A DNA stretch of 64,000 bases from an uncultured Ilumatobacter sp. (GTDB lineage Bacteria; Actinomycetota; Acidimicrobiia; Acidimicrobiales; Ilumatobacteraceae): NCBI GenBank assembly GCA_905480335.1, contig CAJQPY010000012.1, positions 1-64,000 of the forward strand, written 5' to 3'. Each line of letters opens with the position of its first letter. The stretch's first letter is position 1. The position numbers and the translations under genes are program-made. A model generated the notes under the pieces. That model was not told the DNA's origin and did not search any database. It was given only the letters and a program-made list of their open reading frames with translations. This document shows, piece after piece, positions 1 to 7,742 of this stretch.

Positions 1-408
1 GACCGTTGACGTGTCACCTGGTGAGGTGCCTTCGTCATTGTAAATCTGGACGTATCCGCGGTTTTCGGTATCAACGGCTGTCACGTTGAACGTCACAGCT
101 GTCGCATCAACAGGAACCCCGAAAGTTTCCCCGTCGAACACATAACCCGCCAGATTGTTAATCTCGGTTCCACTTTTGTTTTTTTCGCCAAATTCTCTGC
201 TGTCCTGGATTCGGAATGAGGGGATTGGGACGAACACGCTCGCTTCGCCGGCGTTGAGTTCTGCGGTTTGTCGTTCCAGTGACTCGAGCACAGCAGGCAC
301 TGGTGTGGGGTCTGGTTGTGCTTGTACTTCTGAGACGAATACAAGTGATCCGGTGATTGCTGCTGCGAGCGCCACCAGTTTGATTCGTGTTGATGATTTC
401 GTTGACAT
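1..408 (-). CDS. Secreted surface-type protein, 5' part (3' end outside window)
   Basis: Reading from the ATG at 408 gives 136 open codons running off the left edge. The first 31 residues form a classical signal peptide: a basic N-terminus, hydrophobic LVALAAAITGSLVFV and a likely cut after VQAQ. Around residues 105-120 the text AVTFNVTAVDTENRGYVQIY resembles repeats in secreted acidimicrobial surface proteins (NVTAV..GFVTV pattern, often followed by a SNLNY-like stretch); this is recalled similarity, not a search. A purine-rich GGAAAG lies 7 bases before the ATG. Codons are rich in TCA, ACA, AAA and GAA, AT-richer at third positions than neighbouring genes, which may mean recent acquisition. 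Function unknown; presumably exported and attached to or released from the cell surface. Confidence 0.75.
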   Translation of the reverse strand, partial: MSTKSSTRIKLVALAAAITGSLVFVSEVQAQPDPTPVPAVLESLERQTAELNAGEASVFVPIPSFRIQDSREFGEKNKSGTEINNLAGYVFDGETFGVPVDATAVTFNVTAVDTENRGYVQIYNDEGTSPGDTSTV

Positions 409-895
409 GTTCTTCTTTCCGTTGGTTGACAGTTGTCTTTGACGTGTCAAAAAGCGGACTGGTTCCCGAACACTCGCGATTCGTGTTGTGACAACCGCTA
501 CAGCACCAGCCGGTAATCGAAACAGCCGTGCACTGACCGACACTCGGGCGGCTCCAAAGTGCCGCAAAAAATGTCACGCCAACGGGCCTCGGCCGATACA
601 CCCCACGGGTCAACTAACGGGTACAAACCAAAGACGTCGCCGCAGTTAGCGAGGACCGTAAACAGCGAACGCCCGCAACCGGGATGAGGCCGAGACCACC
701 CGCCGCTGTTCCCCTCTTGGAGCCTCAACCGATCGCAGGACGATCACGAACAGTTGAAACTGATCGGCAGTCGGTAAACGCGAAACGGGCCACACACTCG
801 GACGGTATGAAAAGATGCCACCGGCATACACCTAGGTGCCATGTTTCGCAATCACGTTGCCGAGAGTTTGACCCGTGGACCCAGTTTGATACGTC
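409..895. other. Intergenic region, no supported gene
   Basis: About 490 bases upstream of the secreted-protein gene. Open frames here lack coding-like composition and recognisable protein features. It should contain the promoter of the leftward gene starting at 408. No hairpin or repeat stood out. Confidence 0.5.
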
Positions 896-1093
896 ATGCC
901 GGTCGCGCCTGGTCAGCTCACGTCACCGGCGAAGAAATTCACCGACCTTGAGCCCGGACTCGGCGCCATCGTCGAGCAACTCATCGACTTCGTCGCCGAC
1001 ACTAAAAGAGGGTTATCTCAGCCGATCGCAGGCAGGTTCATGGCACCGGTTCGGCGAACCTCTCCGGGCGGCCTGCCGGTCGTGCGTTTGTAG
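896..1093 (+). pseudogene. Possible truncated gene fragment abutting the AraC operon
   Basis: An ATG at 896 opens about 40 protein-like codons (MPVAPGQLTSPAKKFTDLEP and on to about residue 40). From about 1018 the frame simply reads the antisense of the AraC 3' end, to a stop at 1093. This looks like the start of a gene whose remainder was lost when the AraC operon was placed here. It could also be a chance ORF. Family not recognised. Confidence 0.2.
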
Positions 1094-2001
1094 GCACGAC
1101 TGAACGCGGCTTCCGATGCATAACCGAGACGTTCGGCGACCAAAGCGACGGTCAGTTGCTCCTCGCGCAGGAGGTCGGTGGCGACATGCATGCGCCACCG
1201 TGTCAGGTACTGCATCGGTCCCTCACCGACCAGCTCGCTGAACCTGGCCGAGAACGCCGAGCGGCTCATCGCGACGGTGGCGGCGAGCGCGGCAACACTC
1301 CATTCCTGCTCCGGTTCACGGTGGATGAGAGCCACCGCTCGGCCGATCTGTGGGTCCCGCAGCGCGCCGAGCCAGCCGGTCTGAGCCCCGACATCGGTGT
1401 CGAGCCAACTCCGGATCGCACCGATCACCAAGATGTCGCACAGACGGGTGACCACCGCCTCACCGCCTGGCAAGGGCTTGGCCGTCTCGGCGGAGATCAT
1501 CCCGAGGATGCTCGGCAGCCATTCGAGTGCCCGTCGGCTCGTCGACGGATCGACGTGAATCATCTCGGGGAGCACCTCGATCAGGCTTCGCGCCGCCGGG
1601 TGGGCGAGTCTGACCGCGCCACAGATCAGGTCGACGCAGTCGCCTCCTCCACCATGACGGAGGATGGCGTAGTTGGGGCTGAGATAGTCGTGCGGGAGGT
1701 CCATCACTGGAGCCGGCTCGAGGCCAGGATCGTCGGTCGCATGGTGCCCGGCGCCGTGGGGAAAGATCACGAGGTCGCCCCGCCGCACCCCGCACTGTAC
1801 GCCCTGGCTGTCGACGAGGAGGCAGCTCCCCGCCGTCACCACGTGGAACCAGATGCAGCCGGGCATCGGCGGCAACCCGAGCGACCATGGTGCGCTGAGC
1901 TCGGACCGACAGTAGAAGATGCCCTCCATCCGAAGGAACTGCAGAGCCTCGGTGAGTGGGTCGGCTGTCGGTGGAATCGGGGCATCGGGATGGGATGTCA
2001 C
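1018..2001 (-). CDS. AraC-family transcriptional regulator with N-terminal cupin domain
   Basis: 327 aa. Residues about 20-190 resemble the cupin_6 ligand-binding domain of AraC regulators (MPGCIWFHVVTAGSCLLVD, then GDLVIFPHGAGH). The last 100 residues hold two helix-turn-helix units (WSVAALAATVAMSRSAFSAR, then LTVALVAERLGYASEAAFSR), ending in the AraC-typical GRPPGEVRR. The GTG start at 2001 was chosen because GGAGG lies about 10 bases upstream and because it begins just after the stop of the preceding gene (2007), as expected in an operon; a longer upstream reading has a low-complexity Arg/His N-terminus and is unlikely. It is the last gene of a leftward operon with the flavin-type oxidoreductase and the DUF1772 protein, which it probably regulates via the direct repeats at 3074-3103. 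Confidence 0.9.
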   Translation of the reverse strand: MTSHPDAPIPPTADPLTEALQFLRMEGIFYCRSELSAPWSLGLPPMPGCIWFHVVTAGSCLLVDSQGVQCGVRRGDLVIFPHGAGHHATDDPGLEPAPVMDLPHDYLSPNYAILRHGGGGDCVDLICGAVRLAHPAARSLIEVLPEMIHVDPSTSRRALEWLPSILGMISAETAKPLPGGEAVVTRLCDILVIGAIRSWLDTDVGAQTGWLGALRDPQIGRAVALIHREPEQEWSVAALAATVAMSRSAFSARFSELVGEGPMQYLTRWRMHVATDLLREEQLTVALVAERLGYASEAAFSRAYKRTTGRPPGEVRRTGAMNLPAIG

Positions 2002-2006
2002 AGGTG

Positions 2007-2507
2007 TCAGTCCTCCGTGGCGGTTAGCGCAGCGGTTGTGGCGAACACGACAGCGAGTACGCCCAGCGCGGACCGGATCGCGTGGAGGCGATTCCACGGA
2101 CCTTCGTATGCGCCGCGGGCGGCGGTGAGTTCGTCGTCGTGGGCACCTGCGATGGCGAACGCGTCGAGCGCGTCGTTGAGTGGCACGTTGCCGGCGGCGG
2201 TGATGCCGAACACGCCGAACGCATACGTGGCGGTCGCAGCCGTGATCCACCAGGCACGCCGGGTGTCGCCGGCTCGGAACGTCGTAAACGCGGCTGCGAC
2301 GAGCACGGCCAGCGTGCCGGTGAAGACCACGAGGAACATTGGGTTGAGAATCGCCCGGTTGACGGACTGCATGGTGGTGACGTACGTGCGGTCGTCGACA
2401 GAGCGGAGACCTGGCATGACCGAAAAGGTCCAGCCCCAGAAGAGTCCCGTGATCATCGTCAGCCCGACGATCCCGGCCCCGATGGCCGCAGCGGAGGCGG
2501 AGCTCAT
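2007..2507 (-). CDS. DUF1772 (anthrone oxygenase-like) membrane protein
   Basis: 166 aa with four predicted membrane helices: residues about 5-30, 55-78, 85-108 and 142-162. The pattern of an N-terminal helix, SVMPGLRSVDDRTYVTTMQS, and NVPLNDALDA in the loop before the final helix is typical of DUF1772, a family that includes anthrone-oxygenase-like proteins; substrate unknown. Its ATG overlaps the stop of the upstream oxidase gene (ATGA at 2504-2507) and its stop is 5 bases before the AraC start, so the three genes are translationally linked. A role in oxidative detoxification with the flavin protein is inference. Confidence 0.8.
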   Translation of the reverse strand: MSSASAAAIGAGIVGLTMITGLFWGWTFSVMPGLRSVDDRTYVTTMQSVNRAILNPMFLVVFTGTLAVLVAAAFTTFRAGDTRRAWWITAATATYAFGVFGITAAGNVPLNDALDAFAIAGAHDDELTAARGAYEGPWNRLHAIRSALGVLAVVFATTAALTATED

Positions 2508-3043
2508 CGGGCGTCTTCCTGGTCCTCGAGGCGGACAGTGCGGGCGCCGGTGTGGAGAGGGTCGCGGATCAGGTCGATCGGGTTGGCGCCGAGACCGTAG
2601 CTATGCACGGTGGCGTTCGGGACTATCCGTATAAAGACACCGTCCGGTTCGTCAAGCGCTCCGTGCGCCGACACGGTCTTCAGTTCGCCTGCGGCGATGA
2701 GGTCGATGACTTCGGGATCGTTCATAGTCACGAGCCTCGCCGTGCCCTGGAACTGAACCGTGTAGGGCGCTCCGGCCGGGAGCTTGCGGAACGGGATGAC
2801 GACGGCGACGTGCGGATTGGCGGCGATGCTGCGTGCCTTGCGGCTCGATCGCATCGTGTGGACCCACAGTGCGCTGTCGGCCGCCTCGTAGAGCACACCG
2901 GCAACGTGGGGCCGGCCGGCCGGGGAGACGGTGGCGAGGGTGGCGAAGGTCTTCGAGTCGATGACCTTGCGGACCTTGCGCAGCTGCTTCTGATTGGTGA
3001 TCTGGACTGTTGGGGAAGGTGTCGCCATTGTCATGTCATCCAA
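2504..3043 (-). CDS. Pyridoxamine 5'-phosphate oxidase-like FMN-binding protein
   Basis: 179 aa. The split beta-barrel PNPOx fold is indicated by FATLATVSPAGRPHVAGVLY (residues about 33-52), followed by ALWVHTMRSSRKARSIAANP and VQFQGTARLV. It belongs to the broad F420/FMN-dependent oxidoreductase families common in actinomycetes, reducing small organic molecules in the cytoplasm. It is the first gene of the operon with DUF1772 and AraC. Three in-frame ATGs (3043, 3034, 3028) make the exact start uncertain. FMN versus F420 cannot be told from sequence reading alone. Confidence 0.85.
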   Translation of the reverse strand: MDDMTMATPSPTVQITNQKQLRKVRKVIDSKTFATLATVSPAGRPHVAGVLYEAADSALWVHTMRSSRKARSIAANPHVAVVIPFRKLPAGAPYTVQFQGTARLVTMNDPEVIDLIAAGELKTVSAHGALDEPDGVFIRIVPNATVHSYGLGANPIDLIRDPLHTGARTVRLEDQEDAR

Positions 3044-3073
3044 TATCGATGATCATTCGCGGATCCTGAATAG

Positions 3074-3103
3074 TCAATCGTCGTGTTTATTTGCTCAATC
3101 GTC
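3074..3103. promoter_or_regulatory. Two direct repeats, candidate AraC operator
   Basis: TCAATCGTC occurs at 3074-3082 and again, perfectly, at 3095-3103. Start-to-start spacing is 21 bases, two helical turns, the arrangement bound by AraC/XylS monomers on one DNA face. It lies 31 bases upstream of the first gene of the AraC-encoding operon. Confidence 0.5.
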
Positions 3104-3475
3104 CAAGATGACATTGTTGGTGAATTATCTCTGAGCGGATGAATGGGTGCTCTCTTGCCTCAAGGCAACGTCACGCGACTCGCGCTGACGCCGTGCGGCG
3201 AGACCACCCGCAACCAGGGTCCTTTGGGAACGCCAGTGGTTACTGTTGACTATCTGGCGGTGGACCTGTGATCTCCTCGTCGCGAGTTCAAGTCGCGCGA
3301 ATGGCCTCAAGCAATCGTCTATGAGCAGATCTTGCCCTCGGATTGGCTTCCGACGGCATAACGTCAGGACCGGAGCTCGGTTGCGGCAAATAGTGCGAGC
3401 GCTTATCAAGCCAAACTGGCGCATCTGCGGCAGCTCAATGGTGTTTGATCGGTTCAGTCCAGACATCCTGGCCGC
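3104..3475. other. Intergenic region with tRNA-like fragment at 3262-3299
   Basis: No supported gene. At about 3262-3299 the text GGACCTGTGATCTCC, then GTCGCGAGTTCAAGTCGCGC, resembles the anticodon-loop (GTG, His) and T-arm part of a tRNA. The T-stem has a mismatch and no acceptor or D-arm can be found. It may be a tRNA remnant or chance. Confidence 0.3.
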
Positions 3476-4363
3476 ATGCCGATGGTCAAAGTCAACGAGA
3501 TTGAGATCTGTTTCGACTGCTCCGGACCCGACGAGGGACCTCCACTTCTGCTCGTTATGGGTCTCGGCGCCCAGATGACCGTGTGGAATATCGGGTTCGT
3601 GTCCGAACTGGTAGATCGCGGGTTCCGTGTGATCCGATTCGACAACCGCGACGCTGGGTTGTCCAGCAAGACGGTCGGCGACCCGCCAGATGTGATGGCG
3701 CTGTACACCAAGGCGTTAGCCGGTGAGCAAATCAGTGCGCCCTACACGCTCTCGACGATGGCGGATGATGCTGTGGGCCTGCTGGACGCACTCGAGATTC
3801 CGGCAGCGCACGTCGTAGGTGCATCGATGGGCGGGATGATCGTGCAGATGATGGCGATTGAACACCCCAACCGCCTGTTGTCGATGACCAGCATCATGTC
3901 GACAACTGGGGCGAGCGATGTGGGGCAGCCCACCGCCGAGGCGATCGCCGCACTCCTCGCTCCGTCACCAACCGATCGGCAAAGCGTGATCGACGCCAGC
4001 GTTGCGACCTCGCGTGTCATCGCTGGCTCACTGTTCGACGAGGCAGAAGCTCGTGTGCGCGCCGGTGAGGCCTATGACCGTTGTTTCCATCCGGCCGGCT
4101 CGGCGTTCCAGATCGCGGCGATCGCGGCGACGGGTGATCGTACCGAGCGATTACGAAGCGTCGAAGTGCCGACGTTGGTGATTCACGGCCGAGAGGACTC
4201 GCTCATCACGCTGTCGGGTGGGGAGGCGACGGCAGCGGCAGTGGCCGGAGCCGACCTTATTGTTTTTGGTCGAATGGGTCACGACCAGCCGCCGATGTAC
4301 TGGTCCCAAACAGCGGACGCCATCTCTGCGGTATCACGACGCAGAGTGCACGGATTCGGGTAG
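3476..4363 (+). CDS. Alpha/beta-fold hydrolase
   Basis: 295 aa, normal length for the family. The nucleophile elbow GASMGG places Ser117; an oxyanion-type stretch LLVMGLGAQMTVW lies at about 26-38; the acid is likely in VIHGREDSLI and the histidine in FGRMGHDQPP near the C-terminus. Such proteins hydrolyse esters, lactones or epoxides in the cytoplasm; the substrate cannot be inferred. The first ATG at 3476 is followed by a second ATG two codons on. No obvious Shine-Dalgarno site. It is transcribed alone, 370 bases before the aldehyde dehydrogenase. Confidence 0.9.
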   Translation: MPMVKVNEIEICFDCSGPDEGPPLLLVMGLGAQMTVWNIGFVSELVDRGFRVIRFDNRDAGLSSKTVGDPPDVMALYTKALAGEQISAPYTLSTMADDAVGLLDALEIPAAHVVGASMGGMIVQMMAIEHPNRLLSMTSIMSTTGASDVGQPTAEAIAALLAPSPTDRQSVIDASVATSRVIAGSLFDEAEARVRAGEAYDRCFHPAGSAFQIAAIAATGDRTERLRSVEVPTLVIHGREDSLITLSGGEATAAAVAGADLIVFGRMGHDQPPMYWSQTADAISAVSRRRVHGFG

Positions 4364-4720
4364 CGACATGCCTCGTCGCGAGGTGCGCAGCCACGAGTCG
4401 CAGTTGCACCACGCAGTTGTGGAGTGTGCGCTCATCGAGAATGTCCCATCTCATCTCTGGATGCGCTCCCGAAAAGCGGGGTACTCGCCGCCAGGATCGC
4501 ACAGTTCCGTGCCGACGTCGGCCGAGTCTTTGCGGTCGCAACGCTGGTGTCAGTCCCCGGCGCTCCTCATTTTGCGACAACGCGTTCATCGACCCACCCA
4601 GTCGGATATCGAACTTGTCGTTTCCATCATCGAACGAGTTCGATCACACGTATCACGGCGAATCGGCCAGCGCGCTTGGGCACGTCGGCTGCGGCCAAGC
4701 TGATCGTGGGGAGGCACAAG
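4364..4720. other. Intergenic region, no supported gene
   Basis: About 360 bases between the hydrolase and aldehyde dehydrogenase genes. Overlapping open frames here do not look coding. The right end carries the leaderless promoter of the next gene. Confidence 0.5.
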
Positions 4721-4726
4721 TAGCGT
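4721..4726 (+). promoter_or_regulatory. -10 box TAGCGT of leaderless aldehyde dehydrogenase gene
   Basis: TAGCGT is followed by 6 bases and the ATG at 4733, so transcription should start at the start codon. Confidence 0.6.
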
Positions 4727-4732
4727 GCCCGT

Positions 4733-6214
4733 ATGGCCATTGTCACCGCCGACAGTACCCTTCCGACCGTTCAGTCCTACATCGACGGACGCTATTTCCC
4801 ATCTACGTCAAATAAGACGTTTGTGGCGGTGTACCCAGCGACGAACCGGACGATCTGCGAAGTGGAGCAGGCGGGTATGGCCGAGGTCGATGCAGCCGTC
4901 GATGCAGCGCAACGCGGCTTTGCCGTCTGGTCGGCCATGCCGGCGCTTGAGCGCAGTCGAATCCTGTTGCGCGCCGTAGCGATCATTCGTGAACGCAACG
5001 ATGAGCTTGCCGCACTAGACACACTCGATACCGGAAAGCCGATCGGTGAGACGTCAACCGAGGACGTCGTGACTGGCGCCGACGTGATTGAGTTCTATGC
5101 CGGCGTTGCGCAGACTCTGCACGGAGACACGATCGACTTCCCGGGTCACGGATTCGCGAGGATGAAGCGCGAGCCGCTCGGCGTGTGCGTCGGCATCGGC
5201 GCCTGGAATTATCCGATCCAGATCGCGATGTGGAAGTCGGCGTTGGCGCTGGCCTGTGGCAACGCAATGATCTTCAAACCGGCCGAGATGACACCGTTGT
5301 CGGCAGGTGTGTTGGCCGAGATCTACACCGAGGCAGGCCTGCCTGACGGTGTCTTCAATGTGCTGCAAGGTGATGGCTCTGTTGGGCAGGCGCTCGTTCG
5401 CCACGCAGGAGTGGCAAAGGTGTCGTTGACCGGTGAGGTTTCGACGGGCAAATCCGTCATGGCCGATGCGGCCGGGACGCTCAAGGCGGTCACGCTTGAA
5501 CTCGGAGGTAAGTCACCGATCGTGGTGTTCGACGATGCCGATGTCGACAGCGCACTTAATGCAGCGTTGACCAACAATTTCTTTTCGACGGGGCAGGTGT
5601 GTTCGAACGGCACCCGGGTGTTCGTCCAGCGCGGCGTCTACGAGCAGTTCCTCGAACCGATCGCCGAGCGAGTACGGGCGTTGACGGTCGGTGACCCCTT
5701 CGATCCCGACACCATGATCGGACCGCTGGTGAGCGCCGAGCACCGGGAAAAGGTAATGCGATACATGCAGATAGCGGAGGCCTCGGGGGCACGGCAAATC
5801 GTTGGTGGTGATGCCGTCGATCCCATCCTGGCCGCCGGCAACTTCGTGCTGCCAGCGGTTTATGCCGACTGTACCGACGACATGGAGTTCGTCACCGACG
5901 AGGTATTTGGCCCACTGATGTCGGTGCTTCCGTTTGACACCGAGGACGAGGTCGTGACGCGCGCCAACGCCACTCCGTACGGGCTCTCGGCCGCAGTCTT
6001 TTCATCCGACTTCGCACGCTCCAACCGGGTGGCGAATGCACTCCAGGCCGGCTCGGTGTGGATCAATGACTACGGCACCTTGCCCGCATCGTTGCCGTTC
6101 GGCGGGTACAAGCAATCCGGGGTCGGCCGGGAGAACGGGGCGAACGCGATTGAGCACTACACGCAGGTCAAGATGATCTACAGCTCGCTCGTCCCGGTCG
6201 AAAAGTATATGTGA
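4733..6214 (+). CDS. betB: Betaine-aldehyde dehydrogenase-type NAD(P)-dependent aldehyde dehydrogenase
   Basis: 493 aa, full length for the ALDH superfamily. The cofactor site includes GIGAWNYPIQI and IFKPAEMTPLS; the catalytic base is Glu256 in LELGGKSP; the nucleophile is Cys290 in GQVCSNGTRVF. The C-terminus has the usual LPFGGYKQSGVGRENG. The text around Cys290 and GIGAWNYPIQI matches betaine aldehyde dehydrogenases, which oxidise betaine aldehyde to glycine betaine, an osmoprotectant. No choline dehydrogenase or betaine transporter is next to it, so a broader amino-aldehyde substrate is possible. It starts leaderless after TAGCGT. Confidence 0.85.
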   Translation: MAIVTADSTLPTVQSYIDGRYFPSTSNKTFVAVYPATNRTICEVEQAGMAEVDAAVDAAQRGFAVWSAMPALERSRILLRAVAIIRERNDELAALDTLDTGKPIGETSTEDVVTGADVIEFYAGVAQTLHGDTIDFPGHGFARMKREPLGVCVGIGAWNYPIQIAMWKSALALACGNAMIFKPAEMTPLSAGVLAEIYTEAGLPDGVFNVLQGDGSVGQALVRHAGVAKVSLTGEVSTGKSVMADAAGTLKAVTLELGGKSPIVVFDDADVDSALNAALTNNFFSTGQVCSNGTRVFVQRGVYEQFLEPIAERVRALTVGDPFDPDTMIGPLVSAEHREKVMRYMQIAEASGARQIVGGDAVDPILAAGNFVLPAVYADCTDDMEFVTDEVFGPLMSVLPFDTEDEVVTRANATPYGLSAAVFSSDFARSNRVANALQAGSVWINDYGTLPASLPFGGYKQSGVGRENGANAIEHYTQVKMIYSSLVPVEKYM

Positions 6215-6472
6215 GGACTTTGCTCCAGCTCACCGGCCGGAGTTCACGGATTTTCGTTCCGTTTGTCCGCTCGCTGGGTTGGCCGCTCCAGTCGTGCCGC
6301 ACGCTTCAAGCCTGGGTCTACGCCACCGCCGCGCCGATGATCACCGAAGAACTCCTGTTGGCCTACGGCGCCTAGGATGTTGTGACTGCGGCGCCGATCG
6401 ATGCCGTAGAGCGGGCGACTATTCGTGCGGGGCGACACGCAATCGAAAGGCGGCTAACTCGTCGCCCCGGCG
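6215..6472. other. Intergenic region with possible gene remnants
   Basis: Short coding-like stretches in different frames occur here, for example one ending in APMITEELLLAYGA (stop near 6375) and one beginning VTAAPIDAVERATIRAGRHA just after it. They suggest a decayed gene rather than an intact one. No family recognised. Confidence 0.3.
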
Positions 6473-6640
6473 ATGTCGATCTGCCCCAACGCCGATAGTT
6501 GGGTCGACCGTCTTGTTGTCGACCTTGGGAACTACGACAGCAGCATCGAGTTTGGTTCGCCGCATCCCGATACGCCATTGGCAGAGGTGATCGCCGGACC
6601 TTCGGATCCGGTGTTTCTGCAGGCCGCCGCTGAGAACTGA
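6473..6640 (+). CDS. Small hypothetical ORF (55 aa)
   Basis: ATG at 6473, stop TGA at 6638-6640. The translation starts MSICPNADSWVDRLVVDLGN and contains GSPHPDTPLAEVIAGPSDPV; third positions are GC-rich like genes here. A TAA just upstream in frame and neighbouring open stretches in other frames make it equally possible that this is the tail of a decayed gene. No ribosome binding site evident. Function unknown. Confidence 0.3.
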   Translation: MSICPNADSWVDRLVVDLGNYDSSIEFGSPHPDTPLAEVIAGPSDPVFLQAAAEN

Positions 6641-6704
6641 TTCGGCTGCGCCATCATCGGGCGTCTTCGAGGATCCGCACAGCGTCCGTATCTCCGTTGC
6701 GGCG

Positions 6705-7325
6705 TCAGTCTGTGACAAGCTCTCGGACGCGAGCAAGCAGCACGTCGAGCGCCGGGCGATTGAGCCCACCCTCGGGGATAATTACGTCAGCGTGACGTTT
6801 GCTCGGCTCGATAAAGCGCTCGTGCGCAGGCTTCACCGTGGTCAGATATTGCTCAATCACCGAGTCGGGCGTTCGACCACGTTCGGCGACGTCGCGTTGC
6901 AGGCGGCGAATCAGGCGAATATCAGCGGCGGTGTCGACGAAGATCTTTAGATCGAACCGCGCGCGAAGCGCCTGGTCGTACAACACGAGAATTCCGTCGA
7001 CCACGACGATGCGATTTGGACTGACTTCACGGGTTTTACCCGAGCGGTTGTGCTGCGCGTAGTCATAGATCGGCACCGGCACGCTCGCGCCATTAGCGAG
7101 TGCAGCGAGGTGGTCGTTGAGTAACGGCCAGTCGAAGGCATCGGGATGGTCGTAATTTGCTTGGCTGCGTTGTTCGAGGGTCTGGTCGCTGCGGTCGAGG
7201 TAATAGGAATCGAGTTCGATCCGGGACAGATGCTGCTCACCGGTCATTTCGACCAGCCGCTCGGAGATTGTCGTCTTACCCGAGCTACTGCCGCCGGCGA
7301 CGCCGATCAGAAAGGGTCGTGACAC
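6705..7325 (-). CDS. udk: Uridine kinase
   Basis: 206 aa. The P-loop GVAGGSSSGKTT lies at the N-terminus, with IELDSYYLDRS and YDHPDAFDWPLL as in uridine/cytidine kinases, then YDYAQHNRSGKT and VVVDGILVLYD. It phosphorylates uridine or cytidine to the monophosphate in pyrimidine salvage, in the cytoplasm. The GTG at 7325 was chosen (protein beginning M-SRPFLIGVAGG) because TATGCT at 7333-7338 ends 7 bases upstream, giving a leaderless start; an ATG four codons earlier would overlap that -10 box. Transcribed alone. Confidence 0.9.
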   Translation of the reverse strand: MSRPFLIGVAGGSSSGKTTISERLVEMTGEQHLSRIELDSYYLDRSDQTLEQRSQANYDHPDAFDWPLLNDHLAALANGASVPVPIYDYAQHNRSGKTREVSPNRIVVVDGILVLYDQALRARFDLKIFVDTAADIRLIRRLQRDVAERGRTPDSVIEQYLTTVKPAHERFIEPSKRHADVIIPEGGLNRPALDVLLARVRELVTD

Positions 7326-7332
7326 GATTCGC

Positions 7333-7338
7333 AGCATA
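7333..7338 (-). promoter_or_regulatory. -10 box TATGCT of leaderless udk
   Basis: Minus-strand TATGCT, then 7 bases, then GTG at 7325. Confidence 0.5.
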
Positions 7339-7469
7339 GAGGGTCATCGAATTCGCGGTGGTGGTCGGGTTATCACCAGGCGCAGGGCGCGCCGGCGTCG
7401 ACAACCTAAAACCGACCAATTTGCTCCGATGCTTGTAATTTGCCTCCGCAACCGGCCAACCTGTCTTTA

Positions 7470-7742
7470 ATGCTGTCCGAACGCCACGCCGCCATGCTCG
7501 ATTTCGAACGATCGTGGTGGAACAACGACGAACCACGTGATCAAGTGATCCGCGAACGTTTTCAGTGCTCACCGGACGAATACCACACGGAACTGACCAC
7601 GGTGCTCAACGACTCGGTTGCGATGGATCATGATCCGCTCGTGGTACGTCGACTCAAGCGGCTTCGCCTACGAGCACGCAAATTGCGTCATAATGGTGAG
7701 GGCCTGGCATCGTCGGGCGGAGGAGAAGGACAACACGCATGA
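7470..7742 (+). CDS. DUF3263 family protein
   Basis: 90 aa from the ATG at 7470. The text LSERHAAMLDFERSWWNNDE, then IRERFQCSPDEYHTELTTVL and DPLVVRRLKRLR, is the DUF3263 signature, a small actinobacterial helical protein likely binding DNA or protein; function unknown. TAATTT at 7436-7441 could be the -10 box, giving a leader of about 22 bases; a TTG at 7440 is an alternative start but sits within that box. Its stop overlaps the next start (ATGA). The same DUF3263/LytR_C gene order is known in mycobacteria (Rv0430-Rv0431). Confidence 0.8.
   Translation: MLSERHAAMLDFERSWWNNDEPRDQVIRERFQCSPDEYHTELTTVLNDSVAMDHDPLVVRRLKRLRLRARKLRHNGEGLASSGGGEGQHA

Noticed and set aside
158-613. Leftward open frame of 151 codons overlapping the secreted-protein gene
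   Set aside because: Arg/Ser/Thr-rich translation in the wrong frame for the signal-peptide gene; no start signal.
3125-3466. Leftward open frame of 113 codons
   Set aside because: Arg-rich, overlaps the tRNA-like fragment, no motif or start signal.
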